DNA of 64,000 bases from Bartonella grahamii ATCC 700132 (GCF_000518085.1 NZ_JACX01000007.1:53681-117680); one strand, 5' to 3'; positions 29,302 to 43,273 are shown, numbered from the stretch's first letter. Notes: a model not told the origin generated them from the sequence alone. A program made the numbers and translations.

Positions 29302-29772
29302 TTTATTTTTCTAATGATCTAGCAACTATAGATCAAACAAAATTATCCTTCAAGTTTTATAAATATATTCGCTAGCCATTAATGTACAAGAACGCTGATA
29401 GGATTCTCTCTTTTCACAAAAAAGGCAAATCGTAAAATGCGAGTGTTCGCGATTATATACATCTTTAAATGTACAATTTGTTTAAATTACGCTATTTTAA
29501 ATTTTTAAACAGACTAAGCTCTTTATAATAAAAGAATTCTCTACTGAATGCAAGTGGTATGATAACATTTTTGATCATTATATTCTATATTTAATAATTA
29601 ATGAAAGTGATTTTTGTAGTATTTTATTTGTAATAATTAAGTATAATTTTTTTATTATTATATTTTTATTTTTTTTAATAATTTTTATTAAAAATATTAA
29701 ATATATTAATGAGATATATAAATATTACTTTTATATGAGAAAATATTAGATATATGAGAAAATACTAAGACT
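29302..29772. other. Very AT-rich spacer downstream of thiD
   Basis: From about 29540 to 29765 the sequence is almost purely A and T. It ends with two tandem 19-base units, TATATGAGAAAATATTAGA at 29732 and a near copy at 29751. No gene and no clear hairpin terminator for the thi operon. Confidence 0.45.
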
Positions 29773-30531
29773 TTACAAACTGTTTTTGCAATGGGTTAAA
29801 AGCAATGTGTAGATATATGCTTTTGCTTTTTTTACAGCTGAAATGAGAGGTTCATTTAATGCTAAATGCGCAGCAATAGCGCTTGAGAGAATGCAACCTG
29901 TTCCTCGCATTGTTCCTTTTAAACGTGGCGTAGAAATATTTATGACTTCAGTTTTGTCAATGAAGCTATCAATTGCAAGAGGACCCTCTGCATGTCCCCC
30001 TTTTACTAAAATAGATCGAGCTCCCAATGACAAAAGTTTTTTTGCTTGTTGTATTGCTTGCTCATCATGAGATGCCAATGGACTTTGGCTAAGAAGAGCA
30101 AGTTCTTCTCTATTCGGTGTTAAAAGAGTAACATGAGAAAGCAGTTTATCGATCATCGTGTCGATGATTGCTTCCGTTGTTAGTTTTCCTCCTGATGAAG
30201 CGACAAGTACGGGGTCCAAAATAACTGGAACATGGGGATAGTCTTTGAGTACGTTACAGATTGCTGTTATAATTGCTTTTGTACCCATCATACCGATTTT
30301 TATTGCGCTTATTGGATTTGCTTCTAGGGCAGCACGCATTTGCGCAGCGACGAGGTCTTCACGCATTGGAATGATTTCGGCAACGCGATTATCATCTTGT
30401 ACGTTAACACAAGTGATTGCCAAATTTGCTTTTATTTGAAAATGTGCAGCGGTTTCTATATCACGAACAATACCGGCACCTCCTGTTGGATCCGTGCCTG
30501 CAACAATAAGAATGGAAGGTATCAACGCCAT
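29773..30531 (-). CDS. thiD: HMP/HMP-P kinase
   Basis: It phosphorylates hydroxymethylpyrimidine (HMP) to HMP-P and then HMP-PP for thiamine synthesis. Ribokinase-fold motifs are AGTDPTGGAGIVRDIE at the start, LDPVLVASSGG in the middle and LKGTMRGTGCILSSAIAAH near the end with the catalytic Asp replaced by the usual Cys-containing loop of ThiD. I start at the ATG at 30531; an upstream in-frame GTG at 30552 would overlap thiE by 31 bases. It is the last gene of the thi operon. Confidence 0.92.
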   Translation of the reverse strand: MALIPSILIVAGTDPTGGAGIVRDIETAAHFQIKANLAITCVNVQDDNRVAEIIPMREDLVAAQMRAALEANPISAIKIGMMGTKAIITAICNVLKDYPHVPVILDPVLVASSGGKLTTEAIIDTMIDKLLSHVTLLTPNREELALLSQSPLASHDEQAIQQAKKLLSLGARSILVKGGHAEGPLAIDSFIDKTEVINISTPRLKGTMRGTGCILSSAIAAHLALNEPLISAVKKAKAYIYTLLLTHCKNSL

Positions 30532-31127
30532 GTTTGTGTCACTTTTATCCACTGTTGGACACGTTCTTCAGGTTTTTTATGGAGGATAATATCAGTCACA
30601 ACAGCAGCACTATTTGCTCCCGCTTTTAAAACACCAACTGCGCGTTCTGGTGTTAAACCACCAATACCCACCAAAGGTAAAGCACCAATCCGCTTTCTCC
30701 ATTGTTTGATTTTTTCTAGTCCTTGCGGCATCCATTTCATTTTTTTTAAGATTGTCGGATAAATAGGACCAAGTGCAATATATTCAGGATTAACAGAGAG
30801 TGCGATATCCAATTCATGTTCATCATGTGTACTAAGACCAACTTTTATACCACTTTTACGAATTGCGTGAAGATCAGCATTGCTTAGATCTTCTTGTCCC
30901 AGATGAATAAAATTGCACTTTTCATCAATTGCTATTTCCCAATGATCATTAATAATTAATTGTGCTCCCAATTTATTGCATATGTTTTTTGCGCGCTTGA
31001 TATGTTGACGGATTATTTGTTGATTTTCATGTTTCATACGCAATTGTACGAGCTTGATGCCAAGAGGGAGCAAACGTTCAACCCAATCAGCGTTATCAAC
31101 GATGAGGTAAAATGGATCCAGTTTCAT
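30522..31127 (-). CDS. thiE: Thiamine-phosphate synthase
   Basis: It joins HMP-PP with the thiazole phosphate to give thiamine phosphate. The 201-residue TIM barrel shows LVQLRMKH near the start, [39 protein letters not shown] and [12 protein letters not shown], the full ThiE set. It overlaps thiG by four bases (ATGA) and thiD by ten, so the genes are translationally coupled. Confidence 0.95.
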   Translation of the reverse strand: MKLDPFYLIVDNADWVERLLPLGIKLVQLRMKHENQQIIRQHIKRAKNICNKLGAQLIINDHWEIAIDEKCNFIHLGQEDLSNADLHAIRKSGIKVGLSTHDEHELDIALSVNPEYIALGPIYPTILKKMKWMPQGLEKIKQWRKRIGALPLVGIGGLTPERAVGVLKAGANSAAVVTDIILHKKPEERVQQWIKVTQTWR

Positions 31128-31897
31128 GAAAATACTGCTTTTCCAATGACTGGCGTTGAAGGGACTGCCACATTGCGTGCTTCGATCATGCCAGCTTTAT
31201 ATCCCATACGTCCTGCTTGAACAGCTTTAGAAAATGCTTCAGCCATTAAGACAGGATCACCTGCTTTAGCAACTGCGGTATTAAGCAGTACTGCATCGTA
31301 ACCGAGTTCCATCGCAATGGCAGCATGTGATGGGCGTCCAATGCCGGCATCAATAACAAGAGTAGCGTCAGGAAGGTAAGCACGGATAGAACGCAGTCCA
31401 TCAGTATTATGAGGTCCTTTGGCAGAACCAATAGGAGCACACCAAGGCATAATAACACGGCAACCAATGTCGAAAAGTTTTTCAGCAACAATGAGATCAT
31501 CCGTTGTGTAAGCAAAAATTTTGAAACCTTCATTGTTTAAAATTTGTGCTGCTTCGATTAAGGAAAAAATATTTGGCTGTAAGGTGTCTGGGTTTCCTAT
31601 CACTTCGAGTTTAATCCAAGCTGTTTTAAAGAGATCTCTTGCTAATTGCGCTGTGGTTACGGCCTCTTTAACAGTATAACAACCAGCAGTATTAGGAAGC
31701 ACTGTTACCCCAAGTTCTTGAAGAAATTGCCAAAATTGTCCACCTTGTTTTCCACCTGCCGTTTCACGACGCAAGGAAACAGTCACAATTTCCGTATTCG
31801 ATTTATGAATAGCATCACGAAGAATTGCTGGTGAAGGATATTGCGCTGTACCTAATAGAAGACGGGAAGAGAATTGTCGTCCATAAAGATTCAGCAT
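31124..31897 (-). CDS. thiG: Thiazole synthase
   Basis: ThiG builds the thiazole phosphate carboxylate from deoxyxylulose 5-phosphate, dehydroglycine and ThiS thiocarboxylate. The 257-residue TIM barrel has [12 protein letters not shown] at the start, [16 protein letters not shown] with the Schiff-base lysine, [12 protein letters not shown] and [12 protein letters not shown]. The gene lies four bases after thiS. The dehydroglycine comes from ThiO. Confidence 0.95.
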   Translation of the reverse strand: MLNLYGRQFSSRLLLGTAQYPSPAILRDAIHKSNTEIVTVSLRRETAGGKQGGQFWQFLQELGVTVLPNTAGCYTVKEAVTTAQLARDLFKTAWIKLEVIGNPDTLQPNIFSLIEAAQILNNEGFKIFAYTTDDLIVAEKLFDIGCRVIMPWCAPIGSAKGPHNTDGLRSIRAYLPDATLVIDAGIGRPSHAAIAMELGYDAVLLNTAVAKAGDPVLMAEAFSKAVQAGRMGYKAGMIEARNVAVPSTPVIGKAVFS

Positions 31898-31901
31898 AAT
31901 T

Positions 31902-32099
31902 CTAGCCTCCTTGCATTGGGCTCAAAATTTCAATTTTATCTCCTTCATGCAAGACAAATTGGCTTCGTGCATCTATGGAAACAACTTCAGCGTTAACAGC
32001 GGTTGCAAGCCAATTTCCTTCATACCCCAATTCTTCAAGTAAGAGACCGAGAGTCATAACTTCTGTTTGGACTGTTTCACCATTAACAAATATTTGCAT
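31902..32099 (-). CDS. thiS: Sulfur carrier protein ThiS
   Basis: A 65-residue ubiquitin-fold sulfur carrier. It ends in SPMQGG; the terminal Gly-Gly is adenylated and turned into a thiocarboxylate. ThiF, the enzyme that does this, is not encoded in the window, so a paralogue such as MoeB must serve or thiF lies elsewhere. It sits three bases behind thiO and four before thiG. Confidence 0.93.
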   Translation of the reverse strand: MQIFVNGETVQTEVMTLGLLLEELGYEGNWLATAVNAEVVSIDARSQFVLHEGDKIEILSPMQGG

Positions 32100-32102
32100 G
32101 CT

Positions 32103-36229
<4,127 letters not shown>

Positions 36230-36493
36230 CTAATTTTGGAATAAGTAGGGAATTATGAGGAGGAGTAACCAAATTCCCACTAATATTGCTATTATTAGCA
36301 ATGTTACAATTGGTAGCCATATAAAAGCTGCAGCTATACAGGAAAAGATGATTGGTATACTCCAGAGATAGACAAATGTGTTAACAAGAGACTCATAGGT
36401 AAATTCGTTAGTGAATTCTTTATCTACACTATTATAGCATTCTATAATCGCTTTGCATTGTCCCACTAATACCATAAAACTGGTTATGAACAT
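36230..36493 (-). CDS. Orphan small membrane protein
   Basis: An 87-residue frame with two strong hydrophobic helices at about 42-60 and 62-84, separated by a proline, and a polar N-terminal third. It ends in IPYLFQN. The ATG lacks a clear ribosome binding site. I recognise no family. It lies alone in a decayed zone next to a phage gene, so it may be a phage or accessory remnant, or chance coding in AT-rich DNA, which favours hydrophobic codons. Confidence 0.35.
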   Translation of the reverse strand: MFITSFMVLVGQCKAIIECYNSVDKEFTNEFTYESLVNTFVYLWSIPIIFSCIAAAFIWLPIVTLLIIAILVGIWLLLLIIPYLFQN

Positions 36494-37437
36494 TATGAAA
36501 GATATAAAAAACAGTTTATCTTTTAGATCTTGTTAAAAAAATCATTTTTAAGTAGCGCACTTATACTAAATAATGAGGTAAACGCCGGAAAGAGTAGAGA
36601 AGAGCACCAATAATTGCAAGATGTTGTTGAGAATGATTTATTATTCTTGCAAAAAAAATATACATATAATAATATATATAGAGATATGCTAAGTGCGGGA
36701 GGGGAGAATTTGATTACGGGGCGTTTAAAAAACAAGGGTATTGTTCATAAAAATTGGGGGAGAGTGCTAGGTTATGTTTTTTAATATTTTCCGGATTGGA
36801 TACAACCTTCAGATTTGGTGAGGGTGTGTGGTGTTTCTTTAGTATTTCAAAGTATTTCATTTCCAGTTCAATGAAAGTGTGAAGAAATGTCCATATTGAA
36901 TATATTTTCTATGGTGCATTTAGATTAGACAAAAGTTTGTTCAAAAAAACATTGGTGCTGACCTTGTAACACAATTTCAGGAATAAATTGAATAAAATAG
37001 AACAAAGCATCTGCATGTGAATAAAAACATAATGAAGCATGCAACGAAGTTGAAGCTAACTTTTAAAATTTTAATACAAGTGATAGCCAAAAGATAGAGT
37101 TTTTTTGTTTTAAAATATCGACGCGATAGATTTAAACTATTGAAAAAAATAAAAAAAGATAATGTTTAAATCAGAAACTTTCTATGTGGATGATAAGTTA
37201 TTACATTCGATAATGGTTGTATGAAATCCATAATAAGGAAAATTTTGAACAGTATTTATAAATTTTGCAATAAGATGCAAGATTTAAAAAATAATTATAT
37301 AACAACAGCAAAGCAACAAAACAAGATATTAAGTAACATCAGATGAGGTGTTACATTACACATTAGAAGAGAAAACATTAATACTAATGTTATGAAAAGC
37401 ATCTGGTGAATTTAGGTTATAAAATTGTAAGGAGTGA
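36494..37437. other. Decayed spacer before the phage tail gene
   Basis: AT-rich and without a supported gene. An inverted repeat GTAACA-TCAGATGAGG-TGTTAC is at 37335-37356. Frames are short and interrupted. Confidence 0.35.
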
Positions 37438-37545
37438 AGAGAGGTAAAATGCGTAAATACGGATGGTGCAGTGATTATGATGTACCAATCAACAGCGGCA
37501 GCACATTTTAGTGCACAGAACGAGAATTTGTTAAAAAAACTATGA
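37438..37545 (+). pseudogene. C-terminal remnant of a phage gene
   Basis: A 35-codon open stretch without a proper start reads VNTDGAVIMMYQSTAAAHFSA and onward to a TGA at 37543-37545, 19 bases before the tail-collar gene. The composition is protein-like and unlike its AT-rich surroundings. It is probably the end of the gene that once preceded the collar gene in a prophage. Confidence 0.35.
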
Positions 37546-37564
37546 AAATAATGGGGGATTTATA

Positions 37565-38539
37565 ATGTCTAATATTTACGATTGGTCTCTAAAGGCTGAT
37601 GAAAATGCTTATTCAGATAGTATCATTAATTGGGCAGAAGGTCAGCCGCCTAGTTCTGTTAATGATAGTGCACGGGCGATGATGCAGCGCGTGCGTGAAT
37701 ATCTTGCAGATAATGGTGGATCTATTAATTCAAGCTTTATAGTAAATGTGGAAGATAAAACAACATTAATTACCTTAAAGACAGTTTCGCCTATAAAGAA
37801 ATACAACAATGATATCGTCATACGTTTTAAAGCTTGTGGTGTAAATATTGGCGCGACAAAAATAACTGTTAATAATATAGGAGAAAAGCTTATCTATAAA
37901 GCAACTGATGCGGGGGTTATACCATTAGAAGGTGGAGAATTTCAAACAGATGGCATTTATGAAATGGTATACAATAATGGTGTTTTAATAAAAGAGCATG
38001 AGGGGTGGTATTTATTAAATCCTACACCACCAAAGATAGAAAGTTTTCCCTCTGGATTCATTGCAACATTTGCTATGCAAAATGTGCCAAATGGTTGGCT
38101 TTTGTGTGATGGTAAGGCCTATAAGCGTGAAGATTATCCGCAGTTATTCAACGCAATAGGTGATAAATGGGGAAAAGACAGCAATAAAACTTTTAAAGTT
38201 CCTGATTTTAGAGGCATGTTTTTACGCGGCTTTGATAATGGTCGGGGTTTAGATGGTGGTAGAAAATTTGCAGATGAACAACAAGATAGCATAAAATCGC
38301 ATACGCATATTGGGAGTATTGAAAATGCAGGCGAGCATGCGCATAATTTTGAGTATCAAGGGGTAGGATGGCCAGTTGGTGATATTGGGAGACTACCAAA
38401 TCATTATACTTATAATGCGACCCTGAAAGGGAGAACAGGTTCTGCTGGTGCACATACACACAAGGTAACTCTTTCCCATACGGGTGAGGCAGAAACGCGC
38501 CCTGTTAATGCAACCGTTGTCTATGCTATAAAATCATGA
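37565..38539 (+). CDS. Phage tail collar/fibre protein
   Basis: A 324-residue phage structural protein. The N-terminal part has NWAEGQPPSSVNDSARAMM, common in tail fibre proteins of alphaproteobacterial phages. A Tail Collar domain runs from about 165 to 225 (FAMQNVPNGWLLCDG ... FKVPDFRGMFLRGFD). The C-terminus has HxH motifs (SHTHIGS, GEHAHNF, GAHTHKV), which coordinate metal in trimeric fibres, and ends ETRPVNATVVYAIKS. GGGGGA before ATG is a good site. No other phage genes surround it, so it is an isolated survivor of a prophage or gene-transfer-agent cluster. Whether it is still expressed is unknown. Confidence 0.85.
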   Translation: MSNIYDWSLKADENAYSDSIINWAEGQPPSSVNDSARAMMQRVREYLADNGGSINSSFIVNVEDKTTLITLKTVSPIKKYNNDIVIRFKACGVNIGATKITVNNIGEKLIYKATDAGVIPLEGGEFQTDGIYEMVYNNGVLIKEHEGWYLLNPTPPKIESFPSGFIATFAMQNVPNGWLLCDGKAYKREDYPQLFNAIGDKWGKDSNKTFKVPDFRGMFLRGFDNGRGLDGGRKFADEQQDSIKSHTHIGSIENAGEHAHNFEYQGVGWPVGDIGRLPNHYTYNATLKGRTGSAGAHTHKVTLSHTGEAETRPVNATVVYAIKS

Positions 38540-39280
38540 GTATGTTTGAGTAATAATAATCCATCCACCCTGATAATTTTGTTAACGCGGAGCAATTCCG
38601 CGTTATCTTCATATACATGAAGAGGAAATCTATATTGTTAATACGATACTTGAGAGAGTCAAAAAAATAATTTTAAAATGATTGAAAGAAAGAGTTAATG
38701 ATATAATTTATTATAAGAAAAAGAAAATCATGATTTTTTATAATTGTATGATAACATAGAGAAAATGTGTAAAAATCATTTAAACTGTGCCGTGAAGTGA
38801 TCTGGAGATATATTTTTTCATAAGGTGTTTTGATAGGGGATAAGGTGATAAAATCATTCAACCTGAGGCATAAAAAAGTACAATATTTTTAACGTTTTTT
38901 GTGCAAAAACAGCATACCCCTGTATGAATTAATTTATCTCATAAAGATATCTCTCATCTTGTTATCTATTTCATTTCTTTGCATTGCTATGGTGTAGGCT
39001 TTATCTGTAAATGATAGTATTCCTTGAGTGGTGTCATCGTTATGCTTGTGAAGCAGCAGACAAACGCTATCTCTCTCCTCATCCCTATATTCCGCATTGT
39101 TTTTGCATTAGGGGGCTTACAAGAAGCGTTATTGAGTTTATTTTAAAGTTTTTATTCAATAGTTTAATTCTTTGTGATATGCCAATAAACAATTTTTTAA
39201 AATGACAGATGATAAAAAGAAGTTCATATAAAAATAAAAAAGATTCTTGAATATTTGCATGTTTTATTTTTCTATGGACT
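38540..39280. other. Spacer between phage gene and hmuV
   Basis: It starts with a hairpin AACGCGGA-GCAA-TTCCGCGTT at 38584-38604, a probable weak terminator of the tail gene (short T content after it). The rest is AT-rich with no supported gene. Confidence 0.4.
38584..38604 (+). terminator. Hairpin behind the phage tail gene
   Basis: An 8-bp GC-containing stem with a 4-5 base loop, 45 bases after the tail gene stop. The following TATCTTC is a weak T tract. Confidence 0.5.
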
Positions 39281-40114
39281 TTAGTTTTTAGATTGAAGCC
39301 GATAGCTTAGAGATCTAATTTCATAGGAGGATGCCGTTTGAGGGAGTATAAATGGGATATCTTCTTTAGGTAATTCAGAAACATTTAAAGAACAATGATA
39401 AACATCGCGGAGATTTTGTGTTGTCAAAACGTTAGTTGCATTTCCTTCGCAATAAATCTCTCCTTCCTTGAGCAAAATCATGTTATCTGCATAATGTGCT
39501 GCGAGATTGAGGTCATGAAGAACAGCAAGAACGCCGCCACCAGAATGGGCAAAATTTTTGGCAATATCCATAACGATGATTTGATGTTGAATATCGAGGC
39601 TAGCAATAGGTTCATCTAATATCATCCAGCGAGGAATTCCATTATGAACAGGTTTCCAGATTTGGCAAAGTACACGGGCAAGTTGTACTCTAGCTTGTTC
39701 TCCGCCTGATAATTGGTGATAATATAGGTTGCCATAATCAGAAAGGTCAACGCACTCTAAAGCTTTTTGGATAAGATTTGGCACTTCGGCTTTGGTAATG
39801 GTAAATTGGTTTACAGAAAGGCCAAGCCCTACGACTTCATGGACTAAGAATGGAAATACGAGCGTTGTTGATTGTGGTAGTACAGCGCGCATTTTGGCCA
39901 TTTCATGAGTTTTTGTTTGGCATACATTATAACCATTTAAGGTTATTTTTCCACTGTAGGGAATTTCACCACTCAGAGCTTTGATAAAAGTACTTTTTCC
40001 TGATCCATTAGGACCAATAATAATGTTAAAAGCACCACTTTTAGCTTGAAGATTAATGTGTTTAAGAATCTGCTTCTTTCCGCGCTGAACACAAATATTT
40101 GTCGCTTCAATCAT
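39281..40114 (-). CDS. hmuV: Heme ABC transporter ATPase
   Basis: The ATP-hydrolysing subunit of the heme importer. Walker A is GPNGSGKST, the signature LSGGEQARVQLARVL and Walker B WMILDEPIASLD, with the switch His in LAVLHDLNLAAHY. I start at the ATG at 40114, which overlaps the hutC stop in an ATGA; an upstream frame to 40150 would overlap hutC by 40 bases. The length is 277 residues. Last gene of hemS-hutB-hutC-hmuV. Confidence 0.94.
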   Translation of the reverse strand: MIEATNICVQRGKKQILKHINLQAKSGAFNIIIGPNGSGKSTFIKALSGEIPYSGKITLNGYNVCQTKTHEMAKMRAVLPQSTTLVFPFLVHEVVGLGLSVNQFTITKAEVPNLIQKALECVDLSDYGNLYYHQLSGGEQARVQLARVLCQIWKPVHNGIPRWMILDEPIASLDIQHQIIVMDIAKNFAHSGGGVLAVLHDLNLAAHYADNMILLKEGEIYCEGNATNVLTTQNLRDVYHCSLNVSELPKEDIPFILPQTASSYEIRSLSYRLQSKN

Positions 40115-41208
40115 GAAAAGTCTGTTCCTCGTTTGCATATAAGGATCCATAGAAAGAAAGGTGCACCAAAAAGTGCTGTTACAATTCCAATCGGCAATTC
40201 TGCGGGGGCAACAATTAAGCGTGCAAACGTATCAGCAAAAATAAGTAATGCTGCTCCCAAGAGAGCAGAGCAAGGAATGAGATAGCGATGATCAGGACCA
40301 ATGAGTTGACGTAAAATATGAGGAACAATAATACCAATAAAACCAATACCACCACTGACAGCAACAGCACTACCACACATAAGAGCAACAAGGGGAATAG
40401 CAATATTTTTAACGCGTTGAATATGGAAACCAACATGGCCAGCAACAGCTTCTCCAAGAGCAAGGGCATTAAGTGCTCGTGATAAAAAGGGAGAGAAAAG
40501 AAGACCAATAACGATGAAAGGGAGAACGAGCCATACTTTCAACCACGTAGCGCCCGCAAGAGAGCCAAGACTCCAAAAAGTGATATCACGGAGTTGTTGG
40601 TCATTTGCGATAAAAATCAATGTTCCAACAACTGCACTGCTTAATGCACCAAGAGCAATACCAGCAAGCAGCATGGTTGCAATAGATGTAAAGCTATTAT
40701 GCGTTGCTATTATGTAGAGAATAATCGTTGATAAAAGTCCACCAAAAAAAGCACCTATGATAACTTTGTAAGGCTCTAGAAAAGGTGCAAATGAAACAGG
40801 AAAAGCAATACCGACAACAATTGCTAAGACTGCTCCAAGTCCAGCACCTGCTGATACACCTATAATTCCAGGATCTGCAAGAGGATTACGGAAAAGCCCT
40901 TGCATAAGAACACCGGAGACAGCTAAAGCTGCTCCAATCAACAATCCAAAGATAACACGGGGAAGCCTTATGTCGATAAGCACGAGGTAATCACGCGTTT
41001 TACTACTTACTGAAAAATCTTGTGTAAGCATTACATGGAGGAGATCAACGAAAGAAACCTTTGCAGCACCATTCAAGAGCCCACCAAAAATACTGAAGAT
41101 AAGGAATATTATTAAGCTTAATAATAAAATCTTCCCCTGCTTTGAACGGTTTATTTTTTTACCTTCTTTTGCTTCAGGTAAATGCATCATGGATGTACCG
41201 TCTACCAT
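40111..41208 (-). CDS. hutC: Heme ABC transporter permease
   Basis: A FecCD-family inner-membrane permease of 365 residues with about ten helices. Typical blocks are DIRLPRVIFGLLIGAALAVSG, QGLFRNPLADPGIIGVSAGAG and the ATPase-coupling region GGIGFIGIIVPHILR. A charged cytoplasmic N-terminus of about 30 residues precedes helix 1. It lies five bases behind hutB. The heme substrate is inferred from the neighbours hutA, hemS and tonB. Confidence 0.92.
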   Translation of the reverse strand: MVDGTSMMHLPEAKEGKKINRSKQGKILLLSLIIFLIFSIFGGLLNGAAKVSFVDLLHVMLTQDFSVSSKTRDYLVLIDIRLPRVIFGLLIGAALAVSGVLMQGLFRNPLADPGIIGVSAGAGLGAVLAIVVGIAFPVSFAPFLEPYKVIIGAFFGGLLSTIILYIIATHNSFTSIATMLLAGIALGALSSAVVGTLIFIANDQQLRDITFWSLGSLAGATWLKVWLVLPFIVIGLLFSPFLSRALNALALGEAVAGHVGFHIQRVKNIAIPLVALMCGSAVAVSGGIGFIGIIVPHILRQLIGPDHRYLIPCSALLGAALLIFADTFARLIVAPAELPIGIVTALFGAPFFLWILICKRGTDFS

Positions 41209-41213
41209 TTTTA

Positions 41214-42116
41214 TCAGCTCTTACCGTTTTGATTTGCACCATAAAGTATCTCAATAAGCTCTCTTGATGCGTCTGCAGTGCGTGGACCAAATCCTAAAAA
41301 ATACATAGCATCCATCTGTTTTATGGCATGATTTTTTGCTGCTGTTGTTGCTTGAACTGCCGGTATGGCCAAAATCTTATCAATGCTGGTTGATCTTGCA
41401 CCATGTTTTACAAGTAAGATAACATCAGGATCTGATTTCAATAACGCTTCGCCGTTGAGAAGTTTATATCCTTTATAATCGGTGATAGCATTGATGGCAC
41501 CTGAAAGTTTTATCATACTATCAGCTGCAGTACCTGTTCCAGATGCCATGACGCGTCCATTTTGCACAGAGAAAACAAAAAGAACACGCTTTGGTGTTGT
41601 TACTTTCGCCAAAAGCGCATCGTTTTCTAAAAAATTACGCTTCAATTTTTCAATTAACGCAGCCGCTTGCACTTCTCGATGAATAGCTTGGCCAACGAGG
41701 CGAATCTTTTCTATCACATTTTCACGGGAGTAGTCTTCTGGTATGATCACCAGAGGTATTGATGTTTTTTTGAGAATATCAATTGTTGAAGCGGGACCGC
41801 TTCCTTCAACAAGCAATATGCCCTCTGGGGCAAGTGATAAAACACCCTCAGGTGAAAGAGCACGCATATATCCAAGCACAGGAAGCTTGAGCGCTTCTTG
41901 TGGGTAGACGCTTGTACTATCACGGGCGACAAGTTGATCTTGGGCTCCCAATGCATAGACAATTTCTGTAAGTGCTCCGCCGATAGAAACAATTCGAGCA
42001 TTTTCAGGAAAACGGGTTGTGGGTTCAGCAATCACTTGTTTAGAAAAACAGGTAAGAGAGAGCAGTAAACACATAAGTAAAAGGTTTGATAACCTATGCA
42101 AAAGAGATATGAACAT
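41214..42116 (-). CDS. hutB: Periplasmic heme-binding protein
   Basis: The substrate-binding protein of the importer, 300 residues. A signal peptide covers about 1-30 (LLLSLTCFSKQVIA). The fold is the two-lobed FepB/HmuT type: RIVSIGGALTEIVYALGAQDQLVARD, then EGILLVEGSGP and the C-terminal FLGFGPRTADASREL. It hands heme from the HutA side to HutC. It lies 18 bases behind hemS. Confidence 0.92.
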   Translation of the reverse strand: MFISLLHRLSNLLLMCLLLSLTCFSKQVIAEPTTRFPENARIVSIGGALTEIVYALGAQDQLVARDSTSVYPQEALKLPVLGYMRALSPEGVLSLAPEGILLVEGSGPASTIDILKKTSIPLVIIPEDYSRENVIEKIRLVGQAIHREVQAAALIEKLKRNFLENDALLAKVTTPKRVLFVFSVQNGRVMASGTGTAADSMIKLSGAINAITDYKGYKLLNGEALLKSDPDVILLVKHGARSTSIDKILAIPAVQATTAAKNHAIKQMDAMYFLGFGPRTADASRELIEILYGANQNGKS

Positions 42117-42134
42117 GTTTGACCTTACCTTATC

Positions 42135-43178
42135 TTAGTTACTGCTGTTTTCTTGGCACGATGGTAAACCATTCAATAAAGAGCGCCAATCTTCACGTTC
42201 TTTTTGGCCCTCCTTGCGTACGCCAAAGAATTGAATAATCATCTCATCATCTTTATCGAAAACTTCAAGTGAGTTGACATACCCATCAATTGTAGGTTTG
42301 CGAACACGCCATACCTTCTTGATTCCAGAAACGAGTAAATGGAGGTGAAATTTCTGATCGAGAACATTAAGCCAAGGTCCCATTTGCTTAATATTCTTTA
42401 CTTGCCCAGTGAAAATTTGGATACATCCTTTATTTCCAACAAAACACATAATTGGTAACTCTTCTTGCGCAACTTGTTTGAGCATCATCTCAACAGCTTC
42501 TATTTTTAACTCATCGGCAAATTCATTTCCGGCATGTTTTACAGCATTATGTCGATTAATTTTCAGTTCAGAAATAATTCCATGAAGTTGATGCACATCA
42601 GTCATCTGTCTCCAACGATCTCGGAACTTTTCAACATCTAGCTTTGCCGTATCACATTGTACTGGAGTAGGAACGGGAGAAATATCAAGTACTGGTGATT
42701 GATCGTCATGAAGCAACTTTTCAACAAGTGCAGCCCATTCTTCCATATTTGTTGCGTCTTGAGAATAGAGTTTGAAAATAGCAATGCCATATTGATCAAA
42801 AAATTGCAGACTTTTCATAGGTGTTCCGAGAATAGTCACGTCATGCTCGAAACCAAACTTCCACTGTTTTGAAAAAATACGCAAGTCAATTTCACCGAGT
42901 GTTATCGGAATATGCTGGCTTTGAACAATCTTCTCAAAACATCCTGTTATTTCATGGACGGCATTTTTATTGCGTGTTAATGCCATGACTATTCCAAGTT
43001 TAGGAGCATTTTCCAAGAGAGTAGCGACATCAGCGCGTAGTTTTTTTGCTTTTCCAATTGTACAATAAGCCGCAATGAGTTCTGCTTCGGATATACCAAT
43101 AGAGTCCGCGAAATCGCGGTTACGCATTTCTTTTTTTTCTTCACGCAAGCGAATAATCATTTCGGCTGTGTATGACAT
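42135..43178 (-). CDS. hemS: Heme-handling protein HemS
   Basis: A 347-residue cytoplasmic protein of the HemS/HmuS/ChuS family, which stores, transfers or degrades heme once it is inside the cell. It is built of two similar halves; motifs include ALTRNKNAVHEITGCFEK near residue 65 and FVGNKGCIQIFTG with LHLLVSGIKKVWRVRKPT in the second half. The start has AAGGATAAACCC in front. It is the first gene of the transport operon. An 11-bp perfect dyad lies 63-95 bases upstream. Whether this HemS degrades heme or only carries it cannot be read from the sequence. Confidence 0.92.
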   Translation of the reverse strand: MSYTAEMIIRLREEKKEMRNRDFADSIGISEAELIAAYCTIGKAKKLRADVATLLENAPKLGIVMALTRNKNAVHEITGCFEKIVQSQHIPITLGEIDLRIFSKQWKFGFEHDVTILGTPMKSLQFFDQYGIAIFKLYSQDATNMEEWAALVEKLLHDDQSPVLDISPVPTPVQCDTAKLDVEKFRDRWRQMTDVHQLHGIISELKINRHNAVKHAGNEFADELKIEAVEMMLKQVAQEELPIMCFVGNKGCIQIFTGQVKNIKQMGPWLNVLDQKFHLHLLVSGIKKVWRVRKPTIDGYVNSLEVFDKDDEMIIQFFGVRKEGQKEREDWRSLLNGLPSCQENSSN

Positions 43179-43240
43179 GGGTTTATCCTTATGTTACCTG
43201 TTTAAAGGTTAATTGTTTAATTTTAAAACTCAAAGACAGT

Positions 43241-43273
43241 GAGTTGAACCACTATCAACTAATGGTTCAACTC
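43241..43273. promoter_or_regulatory. Perfect dyad upstream of hemS
   Basis: GAGTTGAACCA, an 11-base spacer, TGGTTCAACTC. The arms are 11 bp and perfect. There is no T run on either strand, so a terminator is unlikely. The site is in the hemS promoter region, 63 bases before the start, and is a candidate operator for Irr, RirA or another iron/heme regulator. Confidence 0.55.

Noticed and set aside
36523..36735. 70-codon minus frame next to the orphan membrane protein
   Set aside because: Low-complexity Phe/Ser/Tyr composition, no ribosome binding site, typical of chance frames in AT-rich DNA.
38673..38861. 62-codon minus frame behind the phage gene
   Set aside because: AT-driven composition, no ribosome binding site, no family resemblance.
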